The notes below the pieces were generated by a model, which did not search any database, had not been told where the DNA came from, and saw nothing but the letters and a program-made list of their open reading frames with translations. Below, piece after piece: positions 27,214 to 36,220 of a stretch of 47,279 nucleotides of DNA. The DNA comes from Spirochaetota bacterium (GTDB lineage: Bacteria > Spirochaetota > Spirochaetia > SPDA01 > JAJSAL01): contig JAJSAL010000104.1 of the NCBI GenBank assembly GCA_024274705.1, positions 1-47,279 of the forward strand, given 5' to 3'. Position 1 is the stretch's first letter, and each line of letters opens with the position of its first letter. A program made the translations under genes and the position numbers.

Positions 27214-27228
27214 ATTCCACACTGGAAT
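27214..27228. terminator. Weak convergent hairpin between the UMP kinase and HAD genes
   Basis: ATTCCA (27214-27219) and TGGAAT (27223-27228) form a 6-bp stem with a 3-base loop between the two convergent stops. It has no T-tract. Confidence 0.3.
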
Positions 27229-27230
27229 AC

Positions 27231-28091
27231 TCATCCATCTTTGATCGTTATGCCGCATTCTTTCATGATATACGATACCACACTGTTTTCCTCATTACTG
27301 CCTATTATTTCAGTGGCCCGTTCTTTTACGGCCTCCTCGGCGTTACCGACTGCGACCGCTCTGCCTGCCAGGGAAAACAGGTCCAGGTCGTTCACATTAT
27401 CCCCGAACACCGTGAGGTGCGCACCGGACAGACTGAGCTTCCTTAACAGAATTTCCGCCGCGGCATCCTTCCTGGAACGATGGTCATGAACCGTGAGCCA
27501 GTACCAGCCACGGGAATAGAGGTTTTCCAGCACGTGCAGGGCAAGCAGACCGGGAAACTCTTTCTCTAGGAGGATTTTCAAGGCCGTCATCTTCTCCAGT
27601 CGATCGATTACAATAAAAGAAACGATGTGTTCTTCATGGAAAAACCCGGTATGATTGATTTTCCTGAGCCTCCTGTCTTTCATCCGCATGCGGTCCTGGA
27701 TATACCATTCCATACCTGGGTTCCCGGTTCTCTCAAAATACGACAGGAAATCCTGGATACCGTAACTGCCTATGAAGGGGGTATGATCCGCTTCGGAAAT
27801 AACGGAGAACACCTGTTTCGCCAGATTTGTGTGCAAAGCGTTGATATGGGAGTGTTCCCCTGTTGTAAGATCGGATAGATACGCCCCACCGCCGGCTATG
27901 ACAGGAAGAGCAAGGGAAATTCCCTCGAATACCATCTGGATGGAAACGATATTCCGGGCGCTGGCCACGGTAAAAGGAATCCCTTGGGACAGTATGTACG
28001 TAAGTCCATCCCTGGTTTCCGGAGACAATTCGCCCCGGCTGTTCAGCAGAGTCCCGTCCAGATCAGAAATGAACAATCTTTTATCAGCCAT
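27231..28091 (-). CDS. HAD-superfamily Cof-type phosphatase
   Basis: 286 residues. Sugar-phosphate or FMN-type phosphatase of the Cof/HAD-IIB group. Motif I with the nucleophile Asp is ISDLDGTLLN, motif II is TVASARN, and motifs III/IV are in RKDAAAEIL and VFGDNVNDLDLF. The cap domain between them (about 85-190) sets substrate choice and cannot be read by eye. The final AVGNAEEAVKERATEIIGSNEENSV is typical of the family. Monocistronic on the minus strand, with AAGG about 10 bases before the ATG. Confidence 0.9.
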   Translation of the reverse strand: MADKRLFISDLDGTLLNSRGELSPETRDGLTYILSQGIPFTVASARNIVSIQMVFEGISLALPVIAGGGAYLSDLTTGEHSHINALHTNLAKQVFSVISEADHTPFIGSYGIQDFLSYFERTGNPGMEWYIQDRMRMKDRRLRKINHTGFFHEEHIVSFIVIDRLEKMTALKILLEKEFPGLLALHVLENLYSRGWYWLTVHDHRSRKDAAAEILLRKLSLSGAHLTVFGDNVNDLDLFSLAGRAVAVGNAEEAVKERATEIIGSNEENSVVSYIMKECGITIKDG

Positions 28092-28261
28092 TCATGTTGC
28101 CTTATCCAAACATCTTACCATAGTAGTTGTTCCTCTCTCTCTGTTGCTGCTGCCGTTGCAGGTAACCGGCAGAGACAGCTTAACGCTTCCGCACGGTGTT
28201 GCCAACGGCTTTGCCGGCAAGCCTGTAGTTGCGAATTCCCGCCGGACTCAACTGCGGCAGG

Positions 28262-28290
28262 TTGTAGTAATATAATTGAAAAGCTATAAT
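28262..28290 (+). promoter_or_regulatory. Promoter of tRNA-Leu
   Basis: -35 TTGTAG (28262-28267), 17-base spacer, consensus -10 TATAAT (28285-28290), about 52 bases upstream of the mature tRNA. Nothing else was found in 28092-28261. Confidence 0.6.
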
Positions 28291-28342
28291 AGCAACCGCC
28301 CCTGGTTTACAGGGAGCGTACTGCACAATGTGCCTATCAGCC

Positions 28343-28426
28343 GCCGGCGTGATGAAATTGGTAGACGTGCCAGACTCAAAATCTGGTGGGGGCAACCCCG
28401 TGTCGGTTCGAGTCCGACCGCCGGCA
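28343..28426 (+). tRNA. tRNA-Leu (anticodon CAA)
   Basis: 84 bases. The acceptor stem GCCGGCG pairs with CGCCGGC, the discriminator is A, and the anticodon stem CCAGA/TCTGG closes the loop CTCAAAA with anticodon CAA, which reads UUG. The long variable arm and the T-arm sequence GGTTCGAGTCC are typical of class II leucine tRNA. CCA is not encoded. Confidence 0.97.
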
Positions 28427-28457
28427 AAAAGAGGGTGTACCCGAAGGGTGCATTCTC
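28426..28457 (-). terminator. Probable intrinsic terminator of the kinase gene
   Basis: On the minus strand an imperfect stem around CACCC-TTC-GGGT, with outer GAG/CTC pairs, is followed by TTTTT (28430-28426), just after the kinase stop and abutting the tRNA 3' end. Confidence 0.4.
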
Positions 28458-28461
28458 TCTG

Positions 28462-30000
28462 TTATGCCCTTACAGGGAAACGTACGGATATATGCGTACC
28501 CCCGCCGGGGCTGGATTCGATGTCGAGACTTCCCCCATGCTTTTTAATAATCGTATTGGAAATAGAGAGGCCCAGACCGGTACCGCCCTTCTCCCGGTTA
28601 GTGGTGAAAAAAGGATCTTTGATCTTTGTAAGATTCTCCGGGTCTACACCCTTACCGTCATCGATGACTTCTACAACCACTTCTTCCGGAAACCCTGAAC
28701 AACGGGTTGTTACCGTTACAGTACCTTTCCTGTCAGTCAAAGACTGACAGGCGTTCTGGATGAGATTGATGAACACCTGCTCCAGTTTCTGGGAGTCCCC
28801 TCGTATCTTCGGAAGGTTATCTTCGAATTGTGTGGAGAACCCGCCGGTATGATTGGTAATATAGTTCCGTAAAAGTGTGATTGCGGATTGAACAACCATG
28901 TTTATATTAACGATGGATTCCATCCTTGATTCTTCCTGGCGGTAAAACTCTTTTAAATTCTTTACAATTGCATCGATCCTCCGGGCTCCCTCGGCAATAC
29001 GACCGATATAGAGGGGAAACTTATTCTTAAAATCACTGTAATCGATACCGCATATCATGAAGTCGCCGTTTGCCTGGTAATACTCTTCCAGTATGACTCC
29101 GGTATTCTCCCAGGCTTCCCCAAGGAAACTAATGTTCGACATGATTGCCTGATTCGGATTGTTGATTTCGTGGGCGACTCCAGCAACCAGAACACCTAAC
29201 GATGCAAGCTTGTCCGCCTGCAGCAGCAGCTGCTGCTGTTCTTCAGCCTTTCTTTCGGCTGCCTTTCGGGCTGATATATCCGTGATAACGCAGAAACACC
29301 CTTCATACACACCCTCGTTGTCGAACCGGCCCCTGGGAGAAACCAGGGTATATACCGTGTTTCCATCGGTGTGGGTCCAGGGCAGCTCGAATGATGTGTT
29401 CTCTTTCAGATCCATATTCGTGATATGCTCTATCAGGGTCCTGCAGGCCGATTCTTCGAGGCGGGATTGATATCCATTTCCCATGAGATCCTCCAGCCGG
29501 GTTCCCAGAAATTCTGTGAGACGGTTGTTGGCGAAGGTCAACTCTCCCTTTTCATCGATGACACACAGTCCTTCATTCACCGTTTCTACTAGTATTCTGT
29601 ACCTGCTCTCACTTTCCTTCAATTTCCTGTCCATCTGGTGACGGTAGAGAGCTATCTCGACAGTGGAGAACAGTTCCCTTTGATTTATCGGTTTAAGAAT
29701 ATACCCATGAGGCTGGGTCATTTTTATCTGCTGAATCGTGGATTTATCGGAATGGGCCGTCAGCCAGATAACCGGAATGTCATGGGTTTCCCGTACCCGT
29801 TTGACAGTGGATATCCCGTTCATATCCCCTTTGAGTACAACATCCATCAAAATCAGATCCGGTTGATGGAGAGATACTAATTCGAGGGCCTTCTCCCCGG
29901 AGGATGCAATTCCAACCACTCCATACCCTCTCTTTTTAAGAGAATGTTCGATATCCGCCGCAATAATCCGTTCGTCCTCAACAATCAAAATCTGTGTCAT
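28462..30000 (-). CDS. Hybrid receiver-PAS-histidine kinase
   Basis: 512 residues. Receiver domain at 1-120 (IVEDERIIA, Asp53 in LILMDVVL, Lys103 in ILKPI), PAS domain at about 130-245 (LVETVNEGLCVIDEKGELTFANN), a helical linker, then the kinase core with phosphoacceptor His277 in GVAHEINNPNQAI. The ATP-binding domain carries the N box (FINLIQNACQSL), G1 (VIDDGKGVDP), F box (KDPFFTT) and G2 (GTGLGLSI). There are no transmembrane helices, so it is a cytoplasmic sensor. The N-terminal receiver suggests a phosphorelay input. No partner is adjacent; the HTH-receiver at 13.1-13.7 kb is one candidate. It has its own promoter and an AGGAG site. Confidence 0.93.
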   Translation of the reverse strand: MTQILIVEDERIIAADIEHSLKKRGYGVVGIASSGEKALELVSLHQPDLILMDVVLKGDMNGISTVKRVRETHDIPVIWLTAHSDKSTIQQIKMTQPHGYILKPINQRELFSTVEIALYRHQMDRKLKESESRYRILVETVNEGLCVIDEKGELTFANNRLTEFLGTRLEDLMGNGYQSRLEESACRTLIEHITNMDLKENTSFELPWTHTDGNTVYTLVSPRGRFDNEGVYEGCFCVITDISARKAAERKAEEQQQLLLQADKLASLGVLVAGVAHEINNPNQAIMSNISFLGEAWENTGVILEEYYQANGDFMICGIDYSDFKNKFPLYIGRIAEGARRIDAIVKNLKEFYRQEESRMESIVNINMVVQSAITLLRNYITNHTGGFSTQFEDNLPKIRGDSQKLEQVFINLIQNACQSLTDRKGTVTVTTRCSGFPEEVVVEVIDDGKGVDPENLTKIKDPFFTTNREKGGTGLGLSISNTIIKKHGGSLDIESSPGGGTHISVRFPVRA

Positions 30001-30025
30001 ATTTCTCTTACGCTCCTGATATACA

Positions 30026-30053
30026 AGTGTATGAGGTCAGATAAGAATTTCAA
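30026..30053 (-). promoter_or_regulatory. Promoter of the hybrid kinase gene
   Basis: -35 TTGAAA (30053-30048), 16-base spacer, -10 TACACT (30031-30026) on the minus strand. Confidence 0.55.
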
Positions 30054-30098
30054 CAGCTCTCTGTACATTATCCCTGGTTTACCCTACACTTTTGTTAC

Positions 30099-30578
30099 AT
30101 GCACAATGAAATCAGAAGGAAGGATACATCAGCCCGGAACAGGCTGGGGAGTTATATCAGCGGTCTGATCTTCAACACCCTCTTCATTTTTCTGGCGATC
30201 AAGCTGCCGGAATGGAATTTTGGTTTCATAACCGGGGAATACGAACATGTTCTTTTCGCTCTCACCCTTTCCTTCGGATTGCAGGCTTCGGGTAACCTCA
30301 TGCTCATATTGTACCGGCCTCTTCCCCTGCACCACATCACTCAGGTCGTGTTCAACGGCGTATCATTGTACGCCTCGTACATGCTCTTTACCGTATTCCC
30401 CCTGGATTTTTCCAATGCAGGAAGTTTCCTTGGAAAAAAGCTGCCCCTCTCTCCGCTGAATACAGTATTCAAAGTTCTCTTCGGCGTGTCTATGGCTGTT
30501 TCCGTGATAAGCGGCCTGGTGAACCTGATAAAGTTTATCAGGACCATCGTGACCCCCCCGGAAGATGGGGCACCTTAA
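30099..30578 (+). CDS. Putative four-helix membrane protein, unknown family
   Basis: 159 residues. Four hydrophobic segments (about 20-36, 47-70, 80-100 and 125-148) with short polar links, a basic N-terminus and the polar end TPPEDGAP. No family recognised; the segment LYRPLPLHHITQVVFNG is distinctive. No good Shine-Dalgarno precedes the ATG, so the exact start is uncertain. It lies just upstream of the degenerate TCA operon on the same strand but does not look like an SdhC/SdhD membrane anchor, because it lacks the expected heme-ligand pattern. Confidence 0.6.
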   Translation: MHNEIRRKDTSARNRLGSYISGLIFNTLFIFLAIKLPEWNFGFITGEYEHVLFALTLSFGLQASGNLMLILYRPLPLHHITQVVFNGVSLYASYMLFTVFPLDFSNAGSFLGKKLPLSPLNTVFKVLFGVSMAVSVISGLVNLIKFIRTIVTPPEDGAP

Positions 30579-30612
30579 CCCCCGGGCACGAAGTACCTCC
30601 CGGTAGAAAAAT

Positions 30613-30641
30613 TTGACATCCCACATTCCATCTATAATTAT
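30613..30641 (+). promoter_or_regulatory. Possible promoter of the former TCA operon
   Basis: A consensus -35 TTGACA (30613-30618) is followed by TATAATTAT. Spacing is 14 to TATAAT, 16 to TAATTA or 17 to AATTAT (30636-30641). A strong Shine-Dalgarno AGGAGG (30651-30656) follows, 1 base before the first ATG, as if the original start region were damaged. Confidence 0.45.
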
Positions 30642-30657
30642 GAAGATATAAGGAGGA

Positions 30658-31126
30658 ATGATAAAAAGGTTCAGCGTCAGGGGCGGTATCGGCAGGATCA
30701 TGGAGTTCTACGGACCGGGACGGGAGTACAGGGCCTGGAAATGGCCGACCGGGCGATCATGACGGAAGTGCCGGCGGGAAGAGGCTGGAGCAACTCCGCA
30801 GTCCCGGCAAGGGTCCCAGCCTGGGAGATGTATACGAAGATATGCAGTCCGCAATGACTGCAGGTATAGGTATTTACCGGAATGAAGAGGACATGAAAGC
30901 TGCGCTCCACCGAATTCAGGAATTGAGAGGAACCTGCCGGGAAATCCGCCTGGCAGACAGGGGAACACTTTTCAATTCCGAGTTACTGGAAATACTGGAA
31001 CCGGGAAACCTCCTCGATCTTTCCCTGGTACCAGCGGCATCAACGCTGAACAAGGCAGGTGTACCCGTTGCTGACAGTCCCGAACAGATTCCGGGTCTTC
31101 TCAAAGAGAGACTGAATGTGAAATGA
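30658..31126 (+). pseudogene. Remnant of sdhA joined to the 3' end of sucD
   Basis: The readable part (30842-31126, extendable upstream in frame to about 30786 through SPGKGPSLGDVYEDM) matches the C-terminal region of a succinate dehydrogenase/fumarate reductase flavoprotein: MQSAMTAGIGIYRNEEDM, then FNSELLEILEPGNLLDL. The match then stops, and the last 28 or so residues (NKAGVPVADSPEQIPGLLKE) are the C-terminus of succinyl-CoA synthetase alpha (SucD). Upstream, in other frames, GLEMADRAIMTEV resembles another SdhA stretch. The FAD-binding core, all of sucC and most of sucD are missing. The stop overlaps the sucA start (ATGA), so the operon coupling survived. Confidence 0.75.
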
Positions 31127-32963
31127 GGTTTGATCCGAACCTTTCGAATGTTTCATTCATGGAAGAACTCTACCGCCGCTACCTGGAAGATCCTGAAAAG
31201 GTGTCACCGGCGTGGCGGGAATACTTTCGAACACTGGGGGAAGGCGGCATCCCCCCTGAAGAGACATCCCGTGGGAATTATGTCTACAAGCAGAGCAGGG
31301 TGGACAGTCTCTCCTGGGCCTGGCCGGGACGTGGGATATCTCAAGGCTAAACTCAATCCCCTGCAGGGATACCTGCCGAAAGATCTGGCATACGTGTACA
31401 AGACCATCCAGGGAGTCTACGAGACATTAAGCCCCGGTGAGTTCGACCTGCAGGAAGAGGACCTGGATACCGGGTTTTCCGTCAGCGGCGATGTCCGGTA
31501 TCACTTAGGGTACTCCAGGGATCATAAACACACCGATGGCACACAGATTCATATCAGCCTTGTGGCAAATCCCAGCCATCTCGAATCAGTGGATCCCGTG
31601 GTACAGGGAAAAACCCGGGGAATCCAGCTCAGGAGGGGTGATCATAACCGGAAAAAAGTGATTCCCGTGCTCATCCACGGAGATGCGGCTTTCTCCGGCC
31701 AGGGTGTCGTTTCAGAGACCCTGAATCTTTCCAAACTCCGGGGTTACGAAACAGGGGGCACGATTCATATTATCGTGAATAACCAGATCGGGTTTACCAC
31801 TTCCTCCCGGGACCTGCGGTCTACCTTTTTCCCGACAGATATCGCAAAATCGATGCCTGTTCCCATTTTTCATGTAAACGGAGAACGGCCGGAGTATGTA
31901 ATCCGGGCGATAGAACTGGCATACCGTTTCCGCCAGAAATTCGGATACGATGCGATCGTGGATATCTTCTGTTACCGCAAATACGGCCACAACGAAGCTG
32001 ACGGCCCCTCCTTTACCCACCCCATCATGTACGACATGATAAAAGCTTCTCCCGGTGTAACTGCCGTGTGTGGGATATGAGTACTCCGGATCCTAAGCCC
32101 TATATCGCTCTGAATCACATAGGGGATTCCCAGGCCCGGTTCGCCGTTTACGACAGCTCCCTTTCGGAATTTTCCGTCCCGGGATTCGAATTCGGCAACT
32201 CCCAGAGGCACAGCCTAAAATGCTCTGCCTCTGGGAAGCCCGGTTCGGCGACTTCTGCAACGGTGCACAAGTCATCATCGACCAGTTTATAGCTGCTTCA
32301 GAAGTGAAATGAGACCGGAGTTCCGGTCTTGTCTTGCTCCTTCCCCACGGTTATGAAGGACAGGGGCCGGAACACTCGAATGCGTTTCTGGAACGGTTTC
32401 TCCAGCTCTGCGCCCAGGATAATATCCAGGTGTGCAACCTGACGGAACCCGCCCAGTATTTTCACCTTCTCCGGAGACAGATGAAACGGGAGTTCCTGAA
32501 GCCTCTTATCCTCATGACGCCTAAGAGTCTTTTACGGCATAAGCGTGCCGTCCCTTCCGTGGATTCCTTCACCTCCGGATATTTTCGGGAAGTTCTGGAC
32601 GACCCGGCGGGAGATGAAGATGCAGGAACCATCATGCTGTGCAGCGGTAAAGTGTATTACGATCTTATTGATTTCAAAAGACCCCATGGTTTTTCCATCA
32701 TCAGGATCGAACAATTCTATCCCTATCCGGAGAAGCAGCTTCAGGATGTGCTGAATGGATATCACGAAAAAAAACAGATACACTGGGTTCAGGAAGAACC
32801 GAAAAACCGGGGAGGATGGACGTTCATGTATGAACGTCTGACAGATCAGTTCGGTCTCCCTGTAACCTACAGGGGAAGACCTTTCAGGGCATCCCCTGCT
32901 ACAGGATCATGCCTGGAGCATAAAAAAGAACAGGAAGACATTGTTGTGTCAGCTTTCAGCTGA
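31123..32963 (+). pseudogene. sucA: Decayed 2-oxoglutarate dehydrogenase E1 gene
   Basis: Family-typical pieces occur in the right order but in different frames. The N-terminus is intact (SFMEELYRRYLEDPEKV). One extra base near 31324 breaks WAW/RDVGYLKAKLNPL. About 200 residues are missing between LQEEDLDTGF and SGDVRYHLGYSRD. HGDAAFSGQGVVSE and FCYRKYGHNEADGPS are present. A second large deletion follows MYDMIKASPG; the next recognised piece is [21 protein letters not shown] frameshift sits near 32210. TGA replaces the conserved Trp codon at 32310-32312, before LVLLLPHGYEGQGPEHS. The C-terminus RASPATGS is kept. Intact homologues have about 900 residues; this cannot encode one. Confidence 0.93.
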
Positions 32964-33355
<392 letters not shown>

Positions 33356-33413
33356 CCGTGTAGATGTTATAAATAAAGTAACAGGATACACGCACAGGAT
33401 AAGGGGGTTAACA

Positions 33414-33641
33414 GTGACAACAACAGAATACGCAAAAGGATTGGAAGGGGTCATCGCCGCAGAGAGCAAGATCTGCAAAATCGATGGTGAAAAGGGGAAA
33501 TTATATCACTTCGGGTATTCCATTGAAGATCTGGTAGCACACTGCAGTTATGAAGAAGTGGTCTACCACAGGCTGTACCGGCCGAAGAGTCTGTATAACG
33601 GGTCCGGGGAGAGGGAATTTGTCCCCATGGAGAAACGGTAA
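33414..33641 (+). pseudogene. gltA: Citrate synthase gene with its centre deleted in frame
   Basis: From a GTG at 33414 (AAGGGGG 6 bases upstream) a 75-residue frame begins with the normal citrate synthase N-terminus (GLEGVIAAESKICKIDGEKG, YSIEDLVAHCSYEEVVY). It then jumps straight to the normal C-terminus ([20 protein letters not shown]). About 300 central residues, including the active-site His and Asp regions, are absent, yet the junction keeps the reading frame. The stop overlaps the fumC start (TAATG), so this mini-gene still delivers ribosomes to fumC. Loss of citrate synthase activity here is certain; a second copy elsewhere cannot be excluded. Confidence 0.9.
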
Positions 33642-35020
33642 TGTCATTCAGAATCGAGCAGGATACCATGGGAGAGCTCGAAGTGGAGAATTCCCGTTAC
33701 TGGGGTTGCCAGACACAACGGTCGCTTCAAAACTTCCGGATAGGAAACGAAACGATGCCCAGGGAAATGATTCGCGCCTTAGGTCTTTTAAAAAAAGCGG
33801 CGGCTGTCGTAAACCATGACCTGGGTACACTGGAGGACACCCTTTTCGGCGCCATAACCGGCGCCTGCGACGAGGTGATCCGGGGAAAGCTGGATGATCA
33901 TTTCCCCCTTGTTGTGTGGCAAACCGGCAGCGGAACCCAGACAAACATGAACGCCAATGAAGTTATCTCCAACAGGGCCATCGAGATAATGGGGGGAGTG
34001 CTCGGTTCCAAAACGCCTGTGCATCCCAACGATCACGTAAACATGTCCCAGTCATCCAACGATACCTTTCCCACGGCAATGCACATCGCCGCTTCGGAGA
34101 GGACGATTCATCACCTTGTTCCGGCGGCGAAGAAACTGCTGAAGACCCTGGAGAAAAAAACAGGGGAGTATAAGGATATCATCAAGTGCGGCAGGACCCA
34201 TCTGCAGGATGCGGTGCCTCTTACACTGGGACAGGAATTTTCAGGATACGCTGCGCAGACTGCATATGCGGTAAAGCGGATCGAAGCCGCCCTGGATGAG
34301 CTGTACCCCCTCGCTATCGGGGGAACAGCTGTGGGAACGGGGCTGAATACGCATCCCGAATTCGCGGAGAGAACGGCATCAACCATTGCAGGCCTCACGG
34401 GTATCCCCTTCTGTTCGGCACCGAACAAGTTCGCCTATATCGCCGCTCACGACGCTTTTATCCATCTCTCGGGGGCTTTGAACTCCTTTGCCTGCGGGCT
34501 CATGAAAATCGCCAACGATATCCGGTGGCTCGGTTCCGGTCCCAGGTGCGGTATAGGGGAACTCATTCTCCCGGAAAACGAGCCCGGCAGTTCCATCATG
34601 CCGGGAAAAGTAAACCCAACCCAGTGTGAAGCCCTTACCATGGTGTGTGCCCAGGTTATAGGTAATCACACCACCGTTTCCATAGCGGGATCTTCCGGCA
34701 ACTTCGAGCTGAACGTATTCAAACCGGTAATCATGTACAACGTGCTCCAGTCCATCCGCCTGTTAGGTGATTCGATCCGGAGCTTCCATGACAACTGCCT
34801 TAAGGGGTTGAAGCCGAACCTGAAAGGTATCCGGAAACACGTGGACAATACCCTGATGAAAGTGACTGCTCTGAATCCTCATATCGGCTATGACAAGGCC
34901 TCGGCCATAGCGAAAAAGGCACACCGGGACGGACTGACGCTGAAAGAGGCTGCCGTGAGGATGGGAATCCTGACGGAAGAACAATTCGACACATTTCTGA
35001 AGATCGAAGATATGGTATAG
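33641..35020 (+). CDS. fumC: Fumarate hydratase class II
   Basis: 459 residues, full length. It interconverts fumarate and malate and needs no iron-sulfur cluster. Family motifs: [63 protein letters not shown] and the signature [16 protein letters not shown]. It overlaps the gltA remnant stop by one base (TAATG), and its ribosome-binding site (GGAGAAACGG) lies inside that remnant. It is the only undamaged gene of the former operon, so fumarase activity must still be useful, for example in aspartate, arginine or purine fumarate recycling or a partial reductive branch. Confidence 0.96.
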   Translation: MSFRIEQDTMGELEVENSRYWGCQTQRSLQNFRIGNETMPREMIRALGLLKKAAAVVNHDLGTLEDTLFGAITGACDEVIRGKLDDHFPLVVWQTGSGTQTNMNANEVISNRAIEIMGGVLGSKTPVHPNDHVNMSQSSNDTFPTAMHIAASERTIHHLVPAAKKLLKTLEKKTGEYKDIIKCGRTHLQDAVPLTLGQEFSGYAAQTAYAVKRIEAALDELYPLAIGGTAVGTGLNTHPEFAERTASTIAGLTGIPFCSAPNKFAYIAAHDAFIHLSGALNSFACGLMKIANDIRWLGSGPRCGIGELILPENEPGSSIMPGKVNPTQCEALTMVCAQVIGNHTTVSIAGSSGNFELNVFKPVIMYNVLQSIRLLGDSIRSFHDNCLKGLKPNLKGIRKHVDNTLMKVTALNPHIGYDKASAIAKKAHRDGLTLKEAAVRMGILTEEQFDTFLKIEDMV

Positions 35021-35112
35021 GGGAGCCGGGTCCCGCCGTCGGCCGATTGCAGTCAGTATATCCCGCTTCACAGGGTTGAGTAATTTTCCACTCTTAAGGA
35101 TAATATGGACCC

Positions 35113-35994
35113 ATGTTCACTTCATCCGATGCTGCGATTCTTACAACATCTCTCGGAAAAATCGTATACCAGGCGGGAAAAAAAATCCTCTCTGTATATG
35201 CACACGATTTTTCGAGCGAACTGAAGCAGGACAACACACCGATTACCATGGCGGACCGGGAATCCCACGAAATCATCTCCGGCGGCCTCGCATCACTCTC
35301 TGCACCGGGCTTCGGGGTCCTTCCCGTGCTGTCCGAAGAGGGAAACCACATTCCCTTTGAAAAACGGTCTGCCTGGTCCTCGTACTGGCTGGTCGATCCC
35401 CTGGACGGGACCAAAGAGTTCATCAAGCGAAACGGCGAGTTTACCGTTAACATTGCCCTTGTTTCATCGGGTGCTGCCGTATGCGGAGCTGTATACATCC
35501 CCGTTACGGATATCCTGTATACAGGATTCGCCGGGTACGGTGCGTTTCGTATCGATGCATTAGGTTCCCGGCAGGACAACCCGTCGGCACAGGGCCGCCG
35601 GCTTCCCCTTTAAGGCGGGGAGAGGGAACCTGGTCAACTGAAAGCCGCTGCAAGCAGGTCACACCTCAATCCCGCAACAGAAGGGTTTTTCCGGCATCTC
35701 CGGCAGCAGGGATTATCGGTAACCGCCGTTTCTGCAGGCAGTTCTCTCAAATTCTGCAATGTTGCCGAAGGATCCGCAGATATCTATCCCCGGTTCGGGC
35801 CGACAATGGAATGGGATACCGCTGCTGCCCACGCGGTGTGTGCCGCTGCCGGCTGCTCCGTCGTCTCAGTACCGGAACAGGAGGAACTCACCTACAACAA
35901 GGAGGACCTCCGAAACCCCTGGTTTGTCGTGTACAGGAACCCCGGCCTGAGGCAGTACTTTGACTATTTCGATGTTCTCCACCACCCCGGGTAG
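35113..35994 (+). pseudogene. cysQ: 3'(2'),5'-bisphosphate nucleotidase gene interrupted by a stop
   Basis: Residues 1-150 or so carry the inositol-monophosphatase fold of CysQ: the metal site VLSEEG, the signature WLVDPLDGTKEFIKRNGEFTVN, and NIALVSSG. A TAA at 35611-35613 ends this frame, but downstream in the same frame the rest of the protein is readable (SRSHLNPATEGFFRHL, AGSSLKFCNVAEGSADIYPR, WDTAAAHAVCAAAG, LRNPWFVVYRNPG) to the stop at 35994. The residues around the stop are not family-like, and +1 reading there looks better, so paired frameshifts are as likely as a simple nonsense change. CysQ recycles PAP from sulfate assimilation. No Shine-Dalgarno; TAATAT ends 6 bases before the ATG. 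Confidence 0.85.
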
Positions 35995-36042
35995 TAACCG
36001 TACCCCGGGACCTGAAGCCCGCAGAAAACCCCTTGCCATATA

Positions 36043-36081
36043 TATTGTTGCATAACACAATGGTTGTGTTATGCAACAATA
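36043..36081. repeat. Perfect 18-bp palindrome
   Basis: An 18-base arm (36043-36060, beginning TATTGTTGCATAAC) is followed by the spacer TGG and its exact reverse complement (36064-36081). It is A+T-rich and lacks a T-tract, so it is not a standard terminator. It could be a regulator-binding site, an RNA hairpin ending the cysQ region, or a copy of a dispersed palindromic repeat. It lies upstream of ftsH. Confidence 0.85.
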
Positions 36082-36088
36082 AACCGCC

Positions 36089-36196
36089 ATGTCTGACGAC
36101 CAGCTGAAACAATTTCGTTCGGCCCTGCGGAGACACCTAATTCCCTTTACTTTTTTCACGTTCGTTACTATGTTTTTCATGGATGAGATGTTTTGA
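36089..36196 (+). CDS. Possible small ORF between the palindrome and ftsH
   Basis: 35 residues (starts MSDDQLKQFRSALRRH, then a hydrophobic FTFFTFVTMFF). It begins 8 bases after the palindrome and stops 24 bases before the proposed ftsH start. There is no ribosome-binding site and no homologue that I know. It could be a leader peptide or chance. Confidence 0.2.
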   Translation: MSDDQLKQFRSALRRHLIPFTFFTFVTMFFMDEMF

Positions 36197-36220
36197 TTCT
36201 TCATCGTGAGGAGTATTTGT

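Noticed and set aside
30099..30578. Succinate dehydrogenase membrane anchor
   Set aside because: The protein has four helices and lacks the expected heme-ligand His pattern. Position next to the sdhA remnant alone is not enough.
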